From NCBI GenBank assembly GCA_946221385.1, contig CAMIGX010000016.1, forward strand, positions 1-35,722: a DNA stretch of 35,722 bases, written 5' to 3'. A program made the position numbers and the translations under genes. The notes below the pieces were generated by a model. It did no database searches. It saw nothing but the letters and a program-made list of their open reading frames with translations, and was not told where the DNA came from. This DNA comes from an uncultured Propionimicrobium sp. (GTDB lineage: Bacteria; Actinomycetota; Actinomycetes; Propionibacteriales; Propionibacteriaceae). Below are positions 7,618 through 16,192 of this stretch, piece after piece; position 1 is the first letter of the stretch; every line of letters starts with the position of its first letter.

Positions 7618-9638
7618 TTCAGCAGGGTGTCGAAGATCGGGAAGAACTGAAAGATCGTGCCGCCGTCATAATCCATGATCGAAATTGCCGCGCGTTCGTT
7701 GTAACCGGTGATCCAGGCGTGTGCATGCACCGCATCGCCGACGTTGAATTCTGCCGAGCCGGTCTTGCCGCCGATCAACCACGGCTTGTAATGATCCGCG
7801 GTGCCGCGATCGACGACGGCTTTCATCATGTCTTGCAGTTGCGCGGCTTCGGTCGGCGTCAAAGGTTGCGCACTCGAGCTCGGCACCTGGTCATAGATGA
7901 GATGCGGAATGACGGTGCGGCCGGCCGCGACCGACGCTGACATGCCCGCTGAAGCCATCGACGACATCAGCGTGTCGCCTTGTCCGAAGGAATTCGCGGC
8001 CCGCACGATCGGGTCCTCACTCATTGGCACTTGACCGAAGAAGGCGTCGAAACCGATGTCATAGTCGACGCCGACGCCGAGGCTGGCGGCAGCGCTCGCC
8101 AACTCAGCTGCACTGAACTTGCCGTTGACGAATGCGGTATTGCAGGAATCGACCAGGGCCTCGCGTAATGGCACCCAGCCCACCTTGGATTCGGGATAGC
8201 CGGGGTGGTTGGCGATTTCCCGGCCATTGACGATCGTCGTTCCCGAACACAAGACAGTGGAATCAGGGGTCAATCCGCGGCGCAGATAGGCAAGCGATGA
8301 CGCGACTTTCAAAGTCGAGCCAGGTGCGTATCGGCCGGTCGTGCTGAGCAGCATGCCATTTTGGTCCCCCGAGTTCGCCGTCGCGAGGATGCCGCCGCTT
8401 TGCACGTCGATCATGGTCGCGGTGACGATGCCGCTGCGTCGGGTCATCTCGTCTTCGAGCTTTGCCTGTAGATCCATGTCCAGGGTCAGCTGCAACTGCT
8501 TTCCATTGACTGGCGCCAAAGAGAACAAGGTGGCCGGAATGCTGATCGGCGTCTGCACCGAGCTAGGCGTCGTCGCTTTGCTGGGCTGTGCAGTGGGCGT
8601 CGCTGGTTTGCCCGCAGGCTTCGCGCCCGGCCGATAGTTCAGCGTGATGGTGTGCCCAGGTGTACCACGCAGCACAGCGTCTTGGCTGCGCTGCAGACCA
8701 TATTGGCCAACGAGGTCCCCGGCTTTGATCTTTCCGCCGCTGTTGGCGACGTCTTCTGCGCTGGCCTGCGCGACGCTGCCGAGTAGATTACGTGCGAAGC
8801 TCGCCGTGGGCGCTAATGGCAAGGAGGTGCCGAGCGCCACCGCCCCAGGAATAGCGTCAATCTGTTCTGGCACCTGCCCTGCCCGCAGCGTGATCGCTAG
8901 CACGAAAGCCTGCGGCCCAGAAGCTGCGACCTGCGCGGCATATCCGTCAGCGTCGATCTTGACCAGTTCAGCTAGCGCGCGGGCCGAATCAGCGGCCTGT
9001 TCGGGTGGGATTTTCGTCTTGTCGATGCCGACTTCGTAAACCGGACGGTATTCGACGATCGCCTTACCGTTGCGGTCCACGATATTTCCTCGCCGCGGGG
9101 CCACCCGATCGTGCACGAGCCTGGTTTGCTCAGTCAGTTCGGGATGAATTATCGACGGCCGCCACACCACCCGCCAGCTCTTGGCCGACTCGGCGTAGCG
9201 AAATTCCGCGCTCGAGGTGAACGCCCAGCTGCCGTTGCCGAAGTCATAGCTTTGGTTCAAGTTGGCTATCGCATGCTTACCGTCAGGTCGGATCTCCCCG
9301 ACACTGACCGACGTGGGCAGCGTGCCTCGCATCGTCTCGGTAGCGTCTTGGTATTCCTTGAGCGCTGCCTGCGGGTCACCGTCAATCGCTAGTCCGCTGA
9401 AGTCGCCGCTTTGCAGGGCGGCAGCCAAGTCTGCCGCCAGCGCTTGATAGCCGTCTGGGCTGGGCGCCGGACGCTGCGGACCGGTCGTGCAGGCAGTGAG
9501 CAAGCTGAGGGTCACGAAGAGACTCAACAGGACGACGGGCCAGTCGGCTGAGAGCCGACGGCGAAATGGTCTGGCGTCAGCGCAGCGTAGCTGCATCCGC
9601 GGCGCGGCGGACGGCGATGTGGTGCTGAGCTGGCTCAC
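7614..9638 (-). CDS. Class B penicillin-binding lipoprotein (transpeptidase)
   Basis: This 674-residue protein cross-links peptidoglycan outside the membrane. A lipobox LLTAC places the lipidated Cys at residue 50. An NTF2-like MecA_N-type domain follows (about 55-170), then a PBP dimerisation domain beginning near HDRVAPRRGNIVDRNG, then the transpeptidase. The catalytic SxxK is Ser441-Thr-Leu-Lys444 (APGSTLKV), the second motif is SCN in DSCNTAF, and KTGSAE has Lys625. A Pro/Thr/Ala-rich insert near 350-375 separates the domains. The architecture matches the mycobacterial PBP-lipo type. The GTG at 9638 has TATCGT 7 nt upstream, suggesting a leaderless start; an in-frame ATG 14 codons later would still leave a good lipoprotein signal, so the start is uncertain. 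Confidence 0.92.
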   Translation of the reverse strand: MSQLSTTSPSAAPRMQLRCADARPFRRRLSADWPVVLLSLFVTLSLLTACTTGPQRPAPSPDGYQALAADLAAALQSGDFSGLAIDGDPQAALKEYQDATETMRGTLPTSVSVGEIRPDGKHAIANLNQSYDFGNGSWAFTSSAEFRYAESAKSWRVVWRPSIIHPELTEQTRLVHDRVAPRRGNIVDRNGKAIVEYRPVYEVGIDKTKIPPEQAADSARALAELVKIDADGYAAQVAASGPQAFVLAITLRAGQVPEQIDAIPGAVALGTSLPLAPTASFARNLLGSVAQASAEDVANSGGKIKAGDLVGQYGLQRSQDAVLRGTPGHTITLNYRPGAKPAGKPATPTAQPSKATTPSSVQTPISIPATLFSLAPVNGKQLQLTLDMDLQAKLEDEMTRRSGIVTATMIDVQSGGILATANSGDQNGMLLSTTGRYAPGSTLKVASSLAYLRRGLTPDSTVLCSGTTIVNGREIANHPGYPESKVGWVPLREALVDSCNTAFVNGKFSAAELASAAASLGVGVDYDIGFDAFFGQVPMSEDPIVRAANSFGQGDTLMSSMASAGMSASVAAGRTVIPHLIYDQVPSSSAQPLTPTEAAQLQDMMKAVVDRGTADHYKPWLIGGKTGSAEFNVGDAVHAHAWITGYNERAAISIMDYDGGTIFQFFPIFDTLLK

Positions 9639-9666
9639 GTCAGTGACGATAACTCAAGCGACTGAC

Positions 9667-9685
9667 AAAAAATTGCGCGCAGCGC
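9667..9685 (-). terminator. Possible weak terminator upstream of the PBP gene
   Basis: On the minus strand a short GCGC-TGC-GCGC stem is followed by AATTTTTT. The stem is only 4 bp, so the call is weak, but it would separate the sugar-operon transcript from the PBP gene. The rest of the 249-bp gap 9639-9887 shows no gene or other clear element. Confidence 0.3.
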
Positions 9686-9887
9686 TGGGCTGGGGGATCT
9701 AGCCTGCTTGTTGAGTTGCGGATCGGCCTAGCCCACACTGCTGCTGCCAAGCGCTGCCTAGCTAGCGAAAAGCGAGGCACGGCTGCGGGCTAGGCGGACA
9801 TCCCGAAGCCATGAGCCGTCCCCTCAAGCTGGCGGTGGCCAGTGATATTTCGCCTAAATGGCGTGACCGATCCTCTGAATCCGACCC

Positions 9888-12590
9888 CTAGCGGAGCGGA
9901 ATGCGGTATTCGTCCTCGCCCAATTGGTAGATCAACTCGTCGGCTTCGGTGCGGGTGAAATTCGACATCAAGAGATCGGGTGCGGTGATTTTCCCGTCGA
10001 CTAGGTCCGGGCTGCGTCCGTCGATCAAGAACGGCCCGGTCCAGCTCAACTCGTAGTCGTGGCCTTCCCAGCGCAACTCGATTCGCTCACCGAATTGACC
10101 GCCTAACTCGGGCAGTTCGTGGACGAAGCCATGAAAACCAGTAGCGCCGTCACCAGACCCGACAATGCAGGCCCAACAGCTTCCCCCGGCACTGCGTTCA
10201 GAACGCTTGGTGCGTACCTCGCTTTGCGCATTGGGTCCGCTGACGGCCAGCCGGAGGCCACCGGGGGCACCGATGGCCACGTAGCCGTCCCCGACCCTGG
10301 CAGCCAGCCAATCACCGTGGCTGGTCCATTCATCCAGGTGCGCGGTCGGAAACCATGCATGCGTGTAACCCATCGGGTCGTCTATCGGCCAATGGTGGAC
10401 GACCAATAGCACCTCGCGATGTTGGCGTACCCGCGGCAAGACGCGATTGCCCGCCCATTGATTCGGACGCGAAGAGCCGTCGATCGAACAGTTCGGCGGA
10501 TGGGTGACGAAAATCTGCGCCTCGGGGCCGAGCGTCGCACCCCAGGTGTGTTCTTGCAGACCAGGCAAGCCGCTTCGATAATCCTGTGCCGAGCTGAGGA
10601 CGACGTGGGGGGTGCGATAGACGACGCTGGTGACGTCCCAATCGCGACTCAATAGATCGTGCTGGAAGCGTTGCTCGCCGTGACTGCGCTGCACAGTCCA
10701 GTCGTGGCGATTTTTAGCAGCTGCTAGCCGGCGAGCCAGCTCGGGCACCTGATATCGCTTCGCGGTGGCGAGCACGGCGGCGGGCAGCAACATGTCACCG
10801 ATCGCGCCAGATCCGAATGCGACCCAGCTGAGCGCGGCAGCCTCCTCGAACCTCGAGGTCCGCAACGAGACCGCGTACGAGCGGCCGTGCGCGGTCGCGA
10901 AAGAGCCACGCCACGTATTTAGCGCCAGCGTGAACAGGCAGCGATCAGCTAGCGCCCGGGCTAAACCAACGAGTTCTTGATCGGTGCCGAACTCGACCAG
11001 GCTGACCAAAGACAACACGTCAATAGCCAGGTAGGAGTTTGAATCGAATTCCGCGAACCCACCAGCTAGCCGACGCCGTAGCCATTCGAGCGCCAAGTCA
11101 CGGCCGTGTTCGGCATGCTCGGCGCCGCTACGGCCGTCATTGCAGAAGACACGATCGGGAAATATCAGCCCAGCGAGATATTCGCAGCTATGCCAAACGA
11201 GCTGGTGGTTCTCGGTGAAGAAACACATCGCGTCCAAGCCGGGCTCGTCAATCCAGTACTTCAGGTTTAGTAGTGCGTGCTCGACGCGATCGCGCAGCCC
11301 ATCAGGCCAATGTTGCGACTGCGAGCGGCGCAGCAAGTTGAGCAAGCCGAGGGCCTGAAAATCAGCGCAGTCAGCGCGCACATCGAGCATTTTCAGACCT
11401 TGCTCGAGTTGCTCGGCGCGGATCTGTTGGCCCAGGTTGACCGCAGCCAGAGCGCCAGCGACGTCGTCTCGGGTCGCTGCTTGGGCCAACAACGAAGTTC
11501 GCCAGCTGTCTGGTTCGTCTGAGCCGGGCCAATCCCGGAAATCGGCGGGCAGGACCGTCATCGGGAAGCTGCGCGACAGTGGAACACGATCGTCATCCAG
11601 CCGGACCACTACGTCCTCATGCCGAGCAAATGCGGCGGGCATGCCAGCGCTATGGGGGTCTGCTTGGTAGAGGTTGAATGCGGTCGGCCGTTCGTCGAGC
11701 ACGCCGCGGACCTCGACCGGGCCGCGGCTGACGCGCACCGCCAGTCCGGCGGGTCCGCTGAGCAATGCCACCGGCTCGATGCTTGCCCAGCGTACTAGGC
11801 CGATCTGGTCGAGTAGGCGTTCACCCCATTCGCAGGCTCGTTCGTCAGCTCCAGCTTCCGGGACGACGACGCGCACCGGCAGGCCACCGATTCGTACCCG
11901 CATGATGTGTCGACATTCGCGGAAGCCCACTTGCCAAGACACCAGATCCAAGCGATGCAGCCCAGATCCGAACTCTGCCCAGCTGATCTGCGCAAGGGGA
12001 TCCATGTACGTTATGGCGTCGTTTTCGGCGATCAATGTACCGTCCAAGAACGCTTGCCAGGGTCCAGTCGAGCTGATCTCCAAATAGCGGGGGGCGGCTT
12101 GGTCGACTTCAATCAACGCTGTCGCGAGCCCGAGCCGATAGCTAGGGCTGAAGCAAAATTCGCTCCAATCCAGCAGTCCGTCTGGTGCGCAATGGTGGCG
12201 TTGCCAGACCCCGCGTTGACCGGCGAATTCGAATGGTGCGCCGACCCGGGCCGTCCCGCTTGGATGGGTGCCGTCCAGTCGGTTGCGTTCGTAGAGCGCT
12301 CGTTTAATGGGAGTGACGTCGGGTCCATTGGTCAGCCGCCAGCGACCCAGCTGACGTTCGTCTTCGGCCCACGGCGATCCGTCCATATTGACGACATCAG
12401 CCAGGTCGCGAACTGCCTGCGTAAACGCTGGAGCGACGAGCCAGTCGAGGATCGCGCCGTCGGTGTGCAACGCGTGCACGCTTCGTTCCTGGCTGCTTAG
12501 TTGATCGGGCTCAGCGTCGATGAGCCCAGCGACGACTTGGCTGCTGGGCTCATCGACCAGCGATAGATGGGCATTGAGCTGACGCTGCAA
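9888..12590 (-). CDS. Putative carbohydrate-active protein with helical toroid core
   Basis: I do not recognise a named family with certainty. The protein has 900 residues and no signal peptide, so it is probably cytoplasmic. Residues 1-340 look beta-rich. Residues ~380-620 are helical with conserved-looking polar patches, such as CFFTENHQLVWHSCEYLAG, FAEFDSNSYLAIDVLSLVSL and WRGSFATAHGRSY. Residues ~640-900 are again beta-rich. This order resembles heparinase II/III- or PL8-like lyases, which use Asn/His and Tyr on an alpha/alpha toroid; the TENH and HGRSY segments are candidate catalytic positions, but this is inference. The start is TTG at 12590 behind GAAGGAG with an 8-nt spacer. It lies 48 bp downstream of the CUT1 permease genes on the same strand, so it probably processes the imported oligosaccharide. 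Confidence 0.7.
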   Translation of the reverse strand: MQRQLNAHLSLVDEPSSQVVAGLIDAEPDQLSSQERSVHALHTDGAILDWLVAPAFTQAVRDLADVVNMDGSPWAEDERQLGRWRLTNGPDVTPIKRALYERNRLDGTHPSGTARVGAPFEFAGQRGVWQRHHCAPDGLLDWSEFCFSPSYRLGLATALIEVDQAAPRYLEISSTGPWQAFLDGTLIAENDAITYMDPLAQISWAEFGSGLHRLDLVSWQVGFRECRHIMRVRIGGLPVRVVVPEAGADERACEWGERLLDQIGLVRWASIEPVALLSGPAGLAVRVSRGPVEVRGVLDERPTAFNLYQADPHSAGMPAAFARHEDVVVRLDDDRVPLSRSFPMTVLPADFRDWPGSDEPDSWRTSLLAQAATRDDVAGALAAVNLGQQIRAEQLEQGLKMLDVRADCADFQALGLLNLLRRSQSQHWPDGLRDRVEHALLNLKYWIDEPGLDAMCFFTENHQLVWHSCEYLAGLIFPDRVFCNDGRSGAEHAEHGRDLALEWLRRRLAGGFAEFDSNSYLAIDVLSLVSLVEFGTDQELVGLARALADRCLFTLALNTWRGSFATAHGRSYAVSLRTSRFEEAAALSWVAFGSGAIGDMLLPAAVLATAKRYQVPELARRLAAAKNRHDWTVQRSHGEQRFQHDLLSRDWDVTSVVYRTPHVVLSSAQDYRSGLPGLQEHTWGATLGPEAQIFVTHPPNCSIDGSSRPNQWAGNRVLPRVRQHREVLLVVHHWPIDDPMGYTHAWFPTAHLDEWTSHGDWLAARVGDGYVAIGAPGGLRLAVSGPNAQSEVRTKRSERSAGGSCWACIVGSGDGATGFHGFVHELPELGGQFGERIELRWEGHDYELSWTGPFLIDGRSPDLVDGKITAPDLLMSNFTRTEADELIYQLGEDEYRIPLR

Positions 12591-12638
12591 GGCGGGCGCT
12601 CCTTCAATCGAAACTGTCGATCCGGTTGAGTATTCGGT

Positions 12639-13538
12639 TTATTTGAATCCGGTGCTAGCGATACCGGTGACGATCTGCTTTTGCAGGAACAAGAAGATCA
12701 CGATCACCGGGATCATCGTCACCACAGACATCGCGAGGATGTAGTTGAAGGGCACCGTCAACTCGGAGTTGAACTGCGCGATAGCCACCGGCAGGGTGTA
12801 CATCGACTGGCCCTGGCTGATCAACAATGGCCACAGGAAGTCGTTCCAGCGCCACATGACCGAGAAGATCGTCAACACTGCGATTGGCGGTCCGCAAAGC
12901 GGCAAGATGACGCGCAGGAAGATACCGAATTCGCTAGTGCCGTCGACGCGGGCTGATTCGATCAACTCGTCGGGCAGCCCCAGCATGAACTGACGTAGCA
13001 AGAACACACCGGTCGGAGTCGCCGCTGGCGGGATGATCAGACCCAGATAGGTGTTGACCAGGCCCAGCTTCGCGGCCATCTGATAGACGGGGATCATGAT
13101 GACCTGCAGCGGGATCATGATCGTCGCTAGCACGACCAAGAAGAGCACATTGCGGCCCCGGAAGTTGTACTTGGCCAAGCCATAGGCGCACATGGTGTTG
13201 ATGACCAGGGTCAGCAGGGTCGCGCCGACGGTGACGATGACTGAGTTCTTCAAGTACGTGCCGAAGTCGAAGCGTTCCATCGCGTCGGTGTAGTTGTCGA
13301 AGTTCCACTGCGACGGGAAGAAGACCGGTGGCCGAGCGGCGAGCTCGGTCGGGGTCTTGAAGCTGGAGATGATCGTCCACACCAGCGGGCCCAGAATAAT
13401 CAGCGCCGCTGCAATCAGTACGACATAGCGAGTGACCTGCCAAGGCATCGGGGTACGCTGGGCAGTCGACGACCAGGTCGGCTTATTTGCCTTCTTACGG
13501 GCAGCCATTTTCTGACTGATTTTCGCTTCGCTGCTCAT
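12639..13538 (-). CDS. CUT1 sugar ABC transporter permease (MalG-like)
   Basis: This 299-residue inner-membrane permease forms half of the translocation pore of a carbohydrate ABC importer. A polar N-terminus is followed by six predicted membrane segments, the first around residues 35-60. The cytoplasmic coupling loop carries the EAA motif as ELIESARVDGTSEFGIFLRVILP, which is shown here only for its key Glu, Ala and Gly positions. The C-terminal KQIVTGIASTGFK ending is typical of MalG-type permeases. The ATG overlaps the TGA of the upstream MalF-like gene by four bases. No ATPase gene lies nearby; CUT1 systems often share a MsiK-type ATPase encoded elsewhere. Confidence 0.93.
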   Translation of the reverse strand: MSSEAKISQKMAARKKANKPTWSSTAQRTPMPWQVTRYVVLIAAALIILGPLVWTIISSFKTPTELAARPPVFFPSQWNFDNYTDAMERFDFGTYLKNSVIVTVGATLLTLVINTMCAYGLAKYNFRGRNVLFLVVLATIMIPLQVIMIPVYQMAAKLGLVNTYLGLIIPPAATPTGVFLLRQFMLGLPDELIESARVDGTSEFGIFLRVILPLCGPPIAVLTIFSVMWRWNDFLWPLLISQGQSMYTLPVAIAQFNSELTVPFNYILAMSVVTMIPVIVIFLFLQKQIVTGIASTGFK

Positions 13539-14521
13539 ACCGCACCCGACTTTCGGTTCGAGAAGTAGTTGATCAGGGTGAACAGCAAGACGACGAAGAA
13601 CAATACGACGCCGCCGGCAGATGCCAAGCCGTAACGAATCGGCGGCTCGAAAGCCGACTCATAGATGAATTGCACCATCAAGGTGGTCGCACCGACCGGA
13701 CCGCCGCCGGTCAGCGTCCAGATGAAATCGAAGGACTGGAAGCCAGAGATCGTCGACAAGATCAAGACCACCAACATCGTCGGACGCAGCAGCGGCAAGG
13801 TGATACCGAAGAGCTGTTGACGCTGGCTGGCGCCGTCGATAGCAGCGGCTTCGTACACCGACGGGTCGATGCCCTGCAGGCCGGACAACATGATCAGGGT
13901 GTAGAAACCGGTGTGCATCCATAGACCGACCAAGACAATGACTATGAACGCCAGCTTGCCGTCAACCAGCCAGCCCGGCTCAGGCAGACCAAGGCCACCC
14001 AAGATGATGTTGAGTAAGCCGTTGGTGCGATCCAGAATCCAGCCCCACAGCAAGCCGATGACGACGGCCGACAGCAAGGAGGGTAAGAAGAGCACGGCGC
14101 GGAAGAAAGCGCGTCCCTTGAAGGGCTTGTTGAGCATGACGGCGAACATCGTCGCCAAGACGATCGTCAGGCCCACGAAGAGCAATGTGAACAGCATCGT
14201 GCGGCCGAAGATCGCGCCAAATTCCGCGCTGGTGAAGATGCGTTCGTAGTTTTGGGTGCCGACATAGGTGAAGGTGCGGCCGTTGTTCGAGTCGTACATC
14301 GAAATGTTGAACATGTTGATCGTCGGCAAGATCGTGAAGGTAGTAAAGATCAACAGGTTCGGCAGCACGAAGATGTACGGCCAGATGTCTTTCGACGTCA
14401 GTTTGCGCCGCCGCTTCTGCGGGCCGTCGGTTTGACGGCCGATCTCGTTGGCGGCGCGAGCCGCCAAACGGCGGCGGCTGGATTCGCCAGCCACCGCCGT
14501 CTGAGCGTCTTGAGTGTTCAT
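13535..14521 (-). CDS. CUT1 sugar ABC transporter permease (MalF-like)
   Basis: This 328-residue permease pairs with the MalG-like protein. It has a basic, polar N-terminal ~45 residues and then six predicted membrane segments, beginning with IWPYIFVLPNLLIFTTF. The EAA loop reads SVYEAAAIDGASQRQQLFGI, with the expected Glu-Ala-Ala and Gly. Its ATG shares one base with the TAA of the binding-protein gene (TAATG), and its stop overlaps the next start as ATGA, so the three genes are translationally coupled. Confidence 0.93.
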   Translation of the reverse strand: MNTQDAQTAVAGESSRRRLAARAANEIGRQTDGPQKRRRKLTSKDIWPYIFVLPNLLIFTTFTILPTINMFNISMYDSNNGRTFTYVGTQNYERIFTSAEFGAIFGRTMLFTLLFVGLTIVLATMFAVMLNKPFKGRAFFRAVLFLPSLLSAVVIGLLWGWILDRTNGLLNIILGGLGLPEPGWLVDGKLAFIVIVLVGLWMHTGFYTLIMLSGLQGIDPSVYEAAAIDGASQRQQLFGITLPLLRPTMLVVLILSTISGFQSFDFIWTLTGGGPVGATTLMVQFIYESAFEPPIRYGLASAGGVVLFFVVLLFTLINYFSNRKSGAV

Positions 14522-15807
14522 TACTTAGCTGCCGCCAGGTTGTCTTCAGCCGCCTTGCGGACGGCCTTCGAGGCGTCCTCGGGCGACTTTTGACCAGCTA
14601 GCACAGCAGCGAGCTCGGTCTGGATGGACTTCGCAGCGGCCGCGAAAGCCGGCGAGTAGGCCGAACCGTAGGTGTCGTTCGGGGTCACCCGTAGCTCTTC
14701 AAGGAAGGTGGTCATGTCCTCCTTGCGGTTGGTGTAGGCCACACCAGACTCGACCAGATCCTTGCGGGTGGGCAGGAAGTTGGCGTCGACGGCGTACTTG
14801 GTCTGAGCTTCCTTCGAGTTCATGAAGGTGATGAACTCAGCGGCCAGCTCGTGGTTCTTGGACTGGTTGAAGCCAGCCATGAACTTGCCGCCGGGGAAGC
14901 CGCCGCAGCGTTCCTGGCAGGCGTTGGGAACAGCGGCCCACTTGAATTGGGCGTTCTTGGTCAATGCGGCGACCTGCCAGTTGCCCGAGATGTAGATCGG
15001 GGTCTGCTGGGCGAGGAAGATTTCGTTGGCTGCCTTGTACTTCGCGCCGGACTGCAAGAAGAGGTCCTTTGGCATGGCACCGGACTGGTTCAGTTCATTG
15101 AACTTGGTCATCGCTGCAGTGCCCTTGGCGACGTCCCAGTTGACCGACTTGCCGTCTTCGCTGAATAGCGTGGTGCCGAATTGGCTCATCATGGTCGACA
15201 GACGGTGGCCGGAGACGTCCATAGCCAGCGCGTACTCGGTGCTATTGGCTTCCTTGACCTTCTGGCCAGCGGCGACCATGTCGTCCCAGCTCTTCCACGG
15301 GTTGTCCTTGGAGGGCAGCGGGACACCGGCCTTCTCGAACATGTCGACGTTGACCAGCGGGCCGTTCATCGTCAGGTCGGAGGCGACGGCGATGATCTTG
15401 TCACCGTCGTACATCGAGCCCTTGACGCCATCGAGGAACTTGCCGTCGATGTCGCCCTTCTTGTACTTAGCCAGATCCATCAGGTCGGCCTTGAAGGGGC
15501 CCAGGTTGGATAGCCGGGCGACGTCTGGAGCATTGTTGCCGGCGAGGCGCGCCTGCAGAGTCTGCTCCAGGTTGGAGTAGGGGATCACCTCTAAGGTCAC
15601 CTTGGCATTGTGCTTCTTTTCAAACTCAGCGATCAGATCGCGAGTGACCTGTTCGTCGGGTCCGTCAGTGAAGTAAAGGTAGGTGAGGTTACGGTCGGCG
15701 GTATTTTGCGCGGCCGGTTCGTTGGTGCTTTCACCTGGGGCGCACGCCGTCAGCGCCAAAGCGGCGACGGCGGCGACGGCGCCCGCCAACTGGAAGGTCT
15801 TCTTCAT
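14521..15807 (-). CDS. Sugar ABC transporter solute-binding lipoprotein
   Basis: This 428-residue extracytoplasmic protein delivers a sugar to the MalF/MalG-like permeases. The signal ends in LALTAC with the lipidated Cys at residue 22. The family-1 fold is supported by an early IAEFEKKHNAKVTLEVIPY segment, APDVARL, and NPWKSWDDMV. A Cys297/Cys301 pair occurs in CQERCGGFPGG, and it recurs in the second binding protein of this locus. The ATG has GAGAGGAAA about 6 nt upstream. A CTCTCG/CGAGAG inverted repeat (15817-15845) can pair with the end of this ribosome-binding site. It is preceded by a 385-nt noncoding region rich in inverted repeats. Substrate cannot be read from the sequence. Confidence 0.93.
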   Translation of the reverse strand: MKKTFQLAGAVAAVAALALTACAPGESTNEPAAQNTADRNLTYLYFTDGPDEQVTRDLIAEFEKKHNAKVTLEVIPYSNLEQTLQARLAGNNAPDVARLSNLGPFKADLMDLAKYKKGDIDGKFLDGVKGSMYDGDKIIAVASDLTMNGPLVNVDMFEKAGVPLPSKDNPWKSWDDMVAAGQKVKEANSTEYALAMDVSGHRLSTMMSQFGTTLFSEDGKSVNWDVAKGTAAMTKFNELNQSGAMPKDLFLQSGAKYKAANEIFLAQQTPIYISGNWQVAALTKNAQFKWAAVPNACQERCGGFPGGKFMAGFNQSKNHELAAEFITFMNSKEAQTKYAVDANFLPTRKDLVESGVAYTNRKEDMTTFLEELRVTPNDTYGSAYSPAFAAAAKSIQTELAAVLAGQKSPEDASKAVRKAAEDNLAAAK

Positions 15808-16192
15808 CGCAATTTCCTCTCGTGCTCATCGTTGAATCGCGAGAGTGCAGTGGCTACTTTGCAACCGCACTGTATTTGAATATTTGGATATCGCTATTTC
15901 GCTTTATTTAGATATTTGGATCGGTTTCCAGATCCGCTAGCCCCGGCCAAGACCTGGAAAGCCTTGTCATGAGCTTTCGCTCATCGTAGAAATATCGTCA
16001 AAGCTTCCCGAGTGACTTACGTCCGGTTGCCAATAATTGTCTCGCGCACAAGTTGGTTCGTTATTCGGACGTGACCAAGCCGGATTTTTCAGCTCCTGAA
16101 AATCTCTGGCTTTGAGCTTTGAATTTTCAGGATTGACCCGGGCCGCTGGGATTGCCGGCTGAGCAATATTGAATTTTCATTCAATTGGTAGT
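15808..16192 (-). promoter_or_regulatory. AT-rich, hairpin-rich leader between the two binding-protein genes
   Basis: This 385-nt stretch is clearly richer in A+T than its flanks and holds no gene. On the minus strand it contains ATTGAAT-GAAA-ATTCAAT (16168-16185), TTTTCAG...CTGAAAA (16086-16102), a competing 9-bp pair CCTGAAAAT...ATTTTCAGG (16095-16131), ATGAGC-GAAA-GCTCAT (15969-15984), and GGATC-T-GG-AAA-CC-GATCC (15918-15935). A direct repeat ATATTTGGAT recurs at 15880 and 15912, 32 bp apart. CTCTCG/CGAGAG at 15817-15845 abuts the ribosome-binding site. Operators, an attenuating leader, or terminators are all possible; I could not identify a known RNA family. Confidence 0.5.
15880..15921. 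repeat. Direct repeat ATATTTGGAT, two copies
   Basis: Identical ten-base copies begin at 15880 and 15912, a 32-bp period equal to about three turns of DNA helix. Placement upstream of the binding-protein gene suggests a regulator-binding pair. The function is inferred. Confidence 0.5.

Noticed and set aside
11907..12500. 197-codon open frame opposite the 900-residue protein
   Set aside because: It is antisense to a long consistent coding frame and has no ribosome-binding site or known motif.
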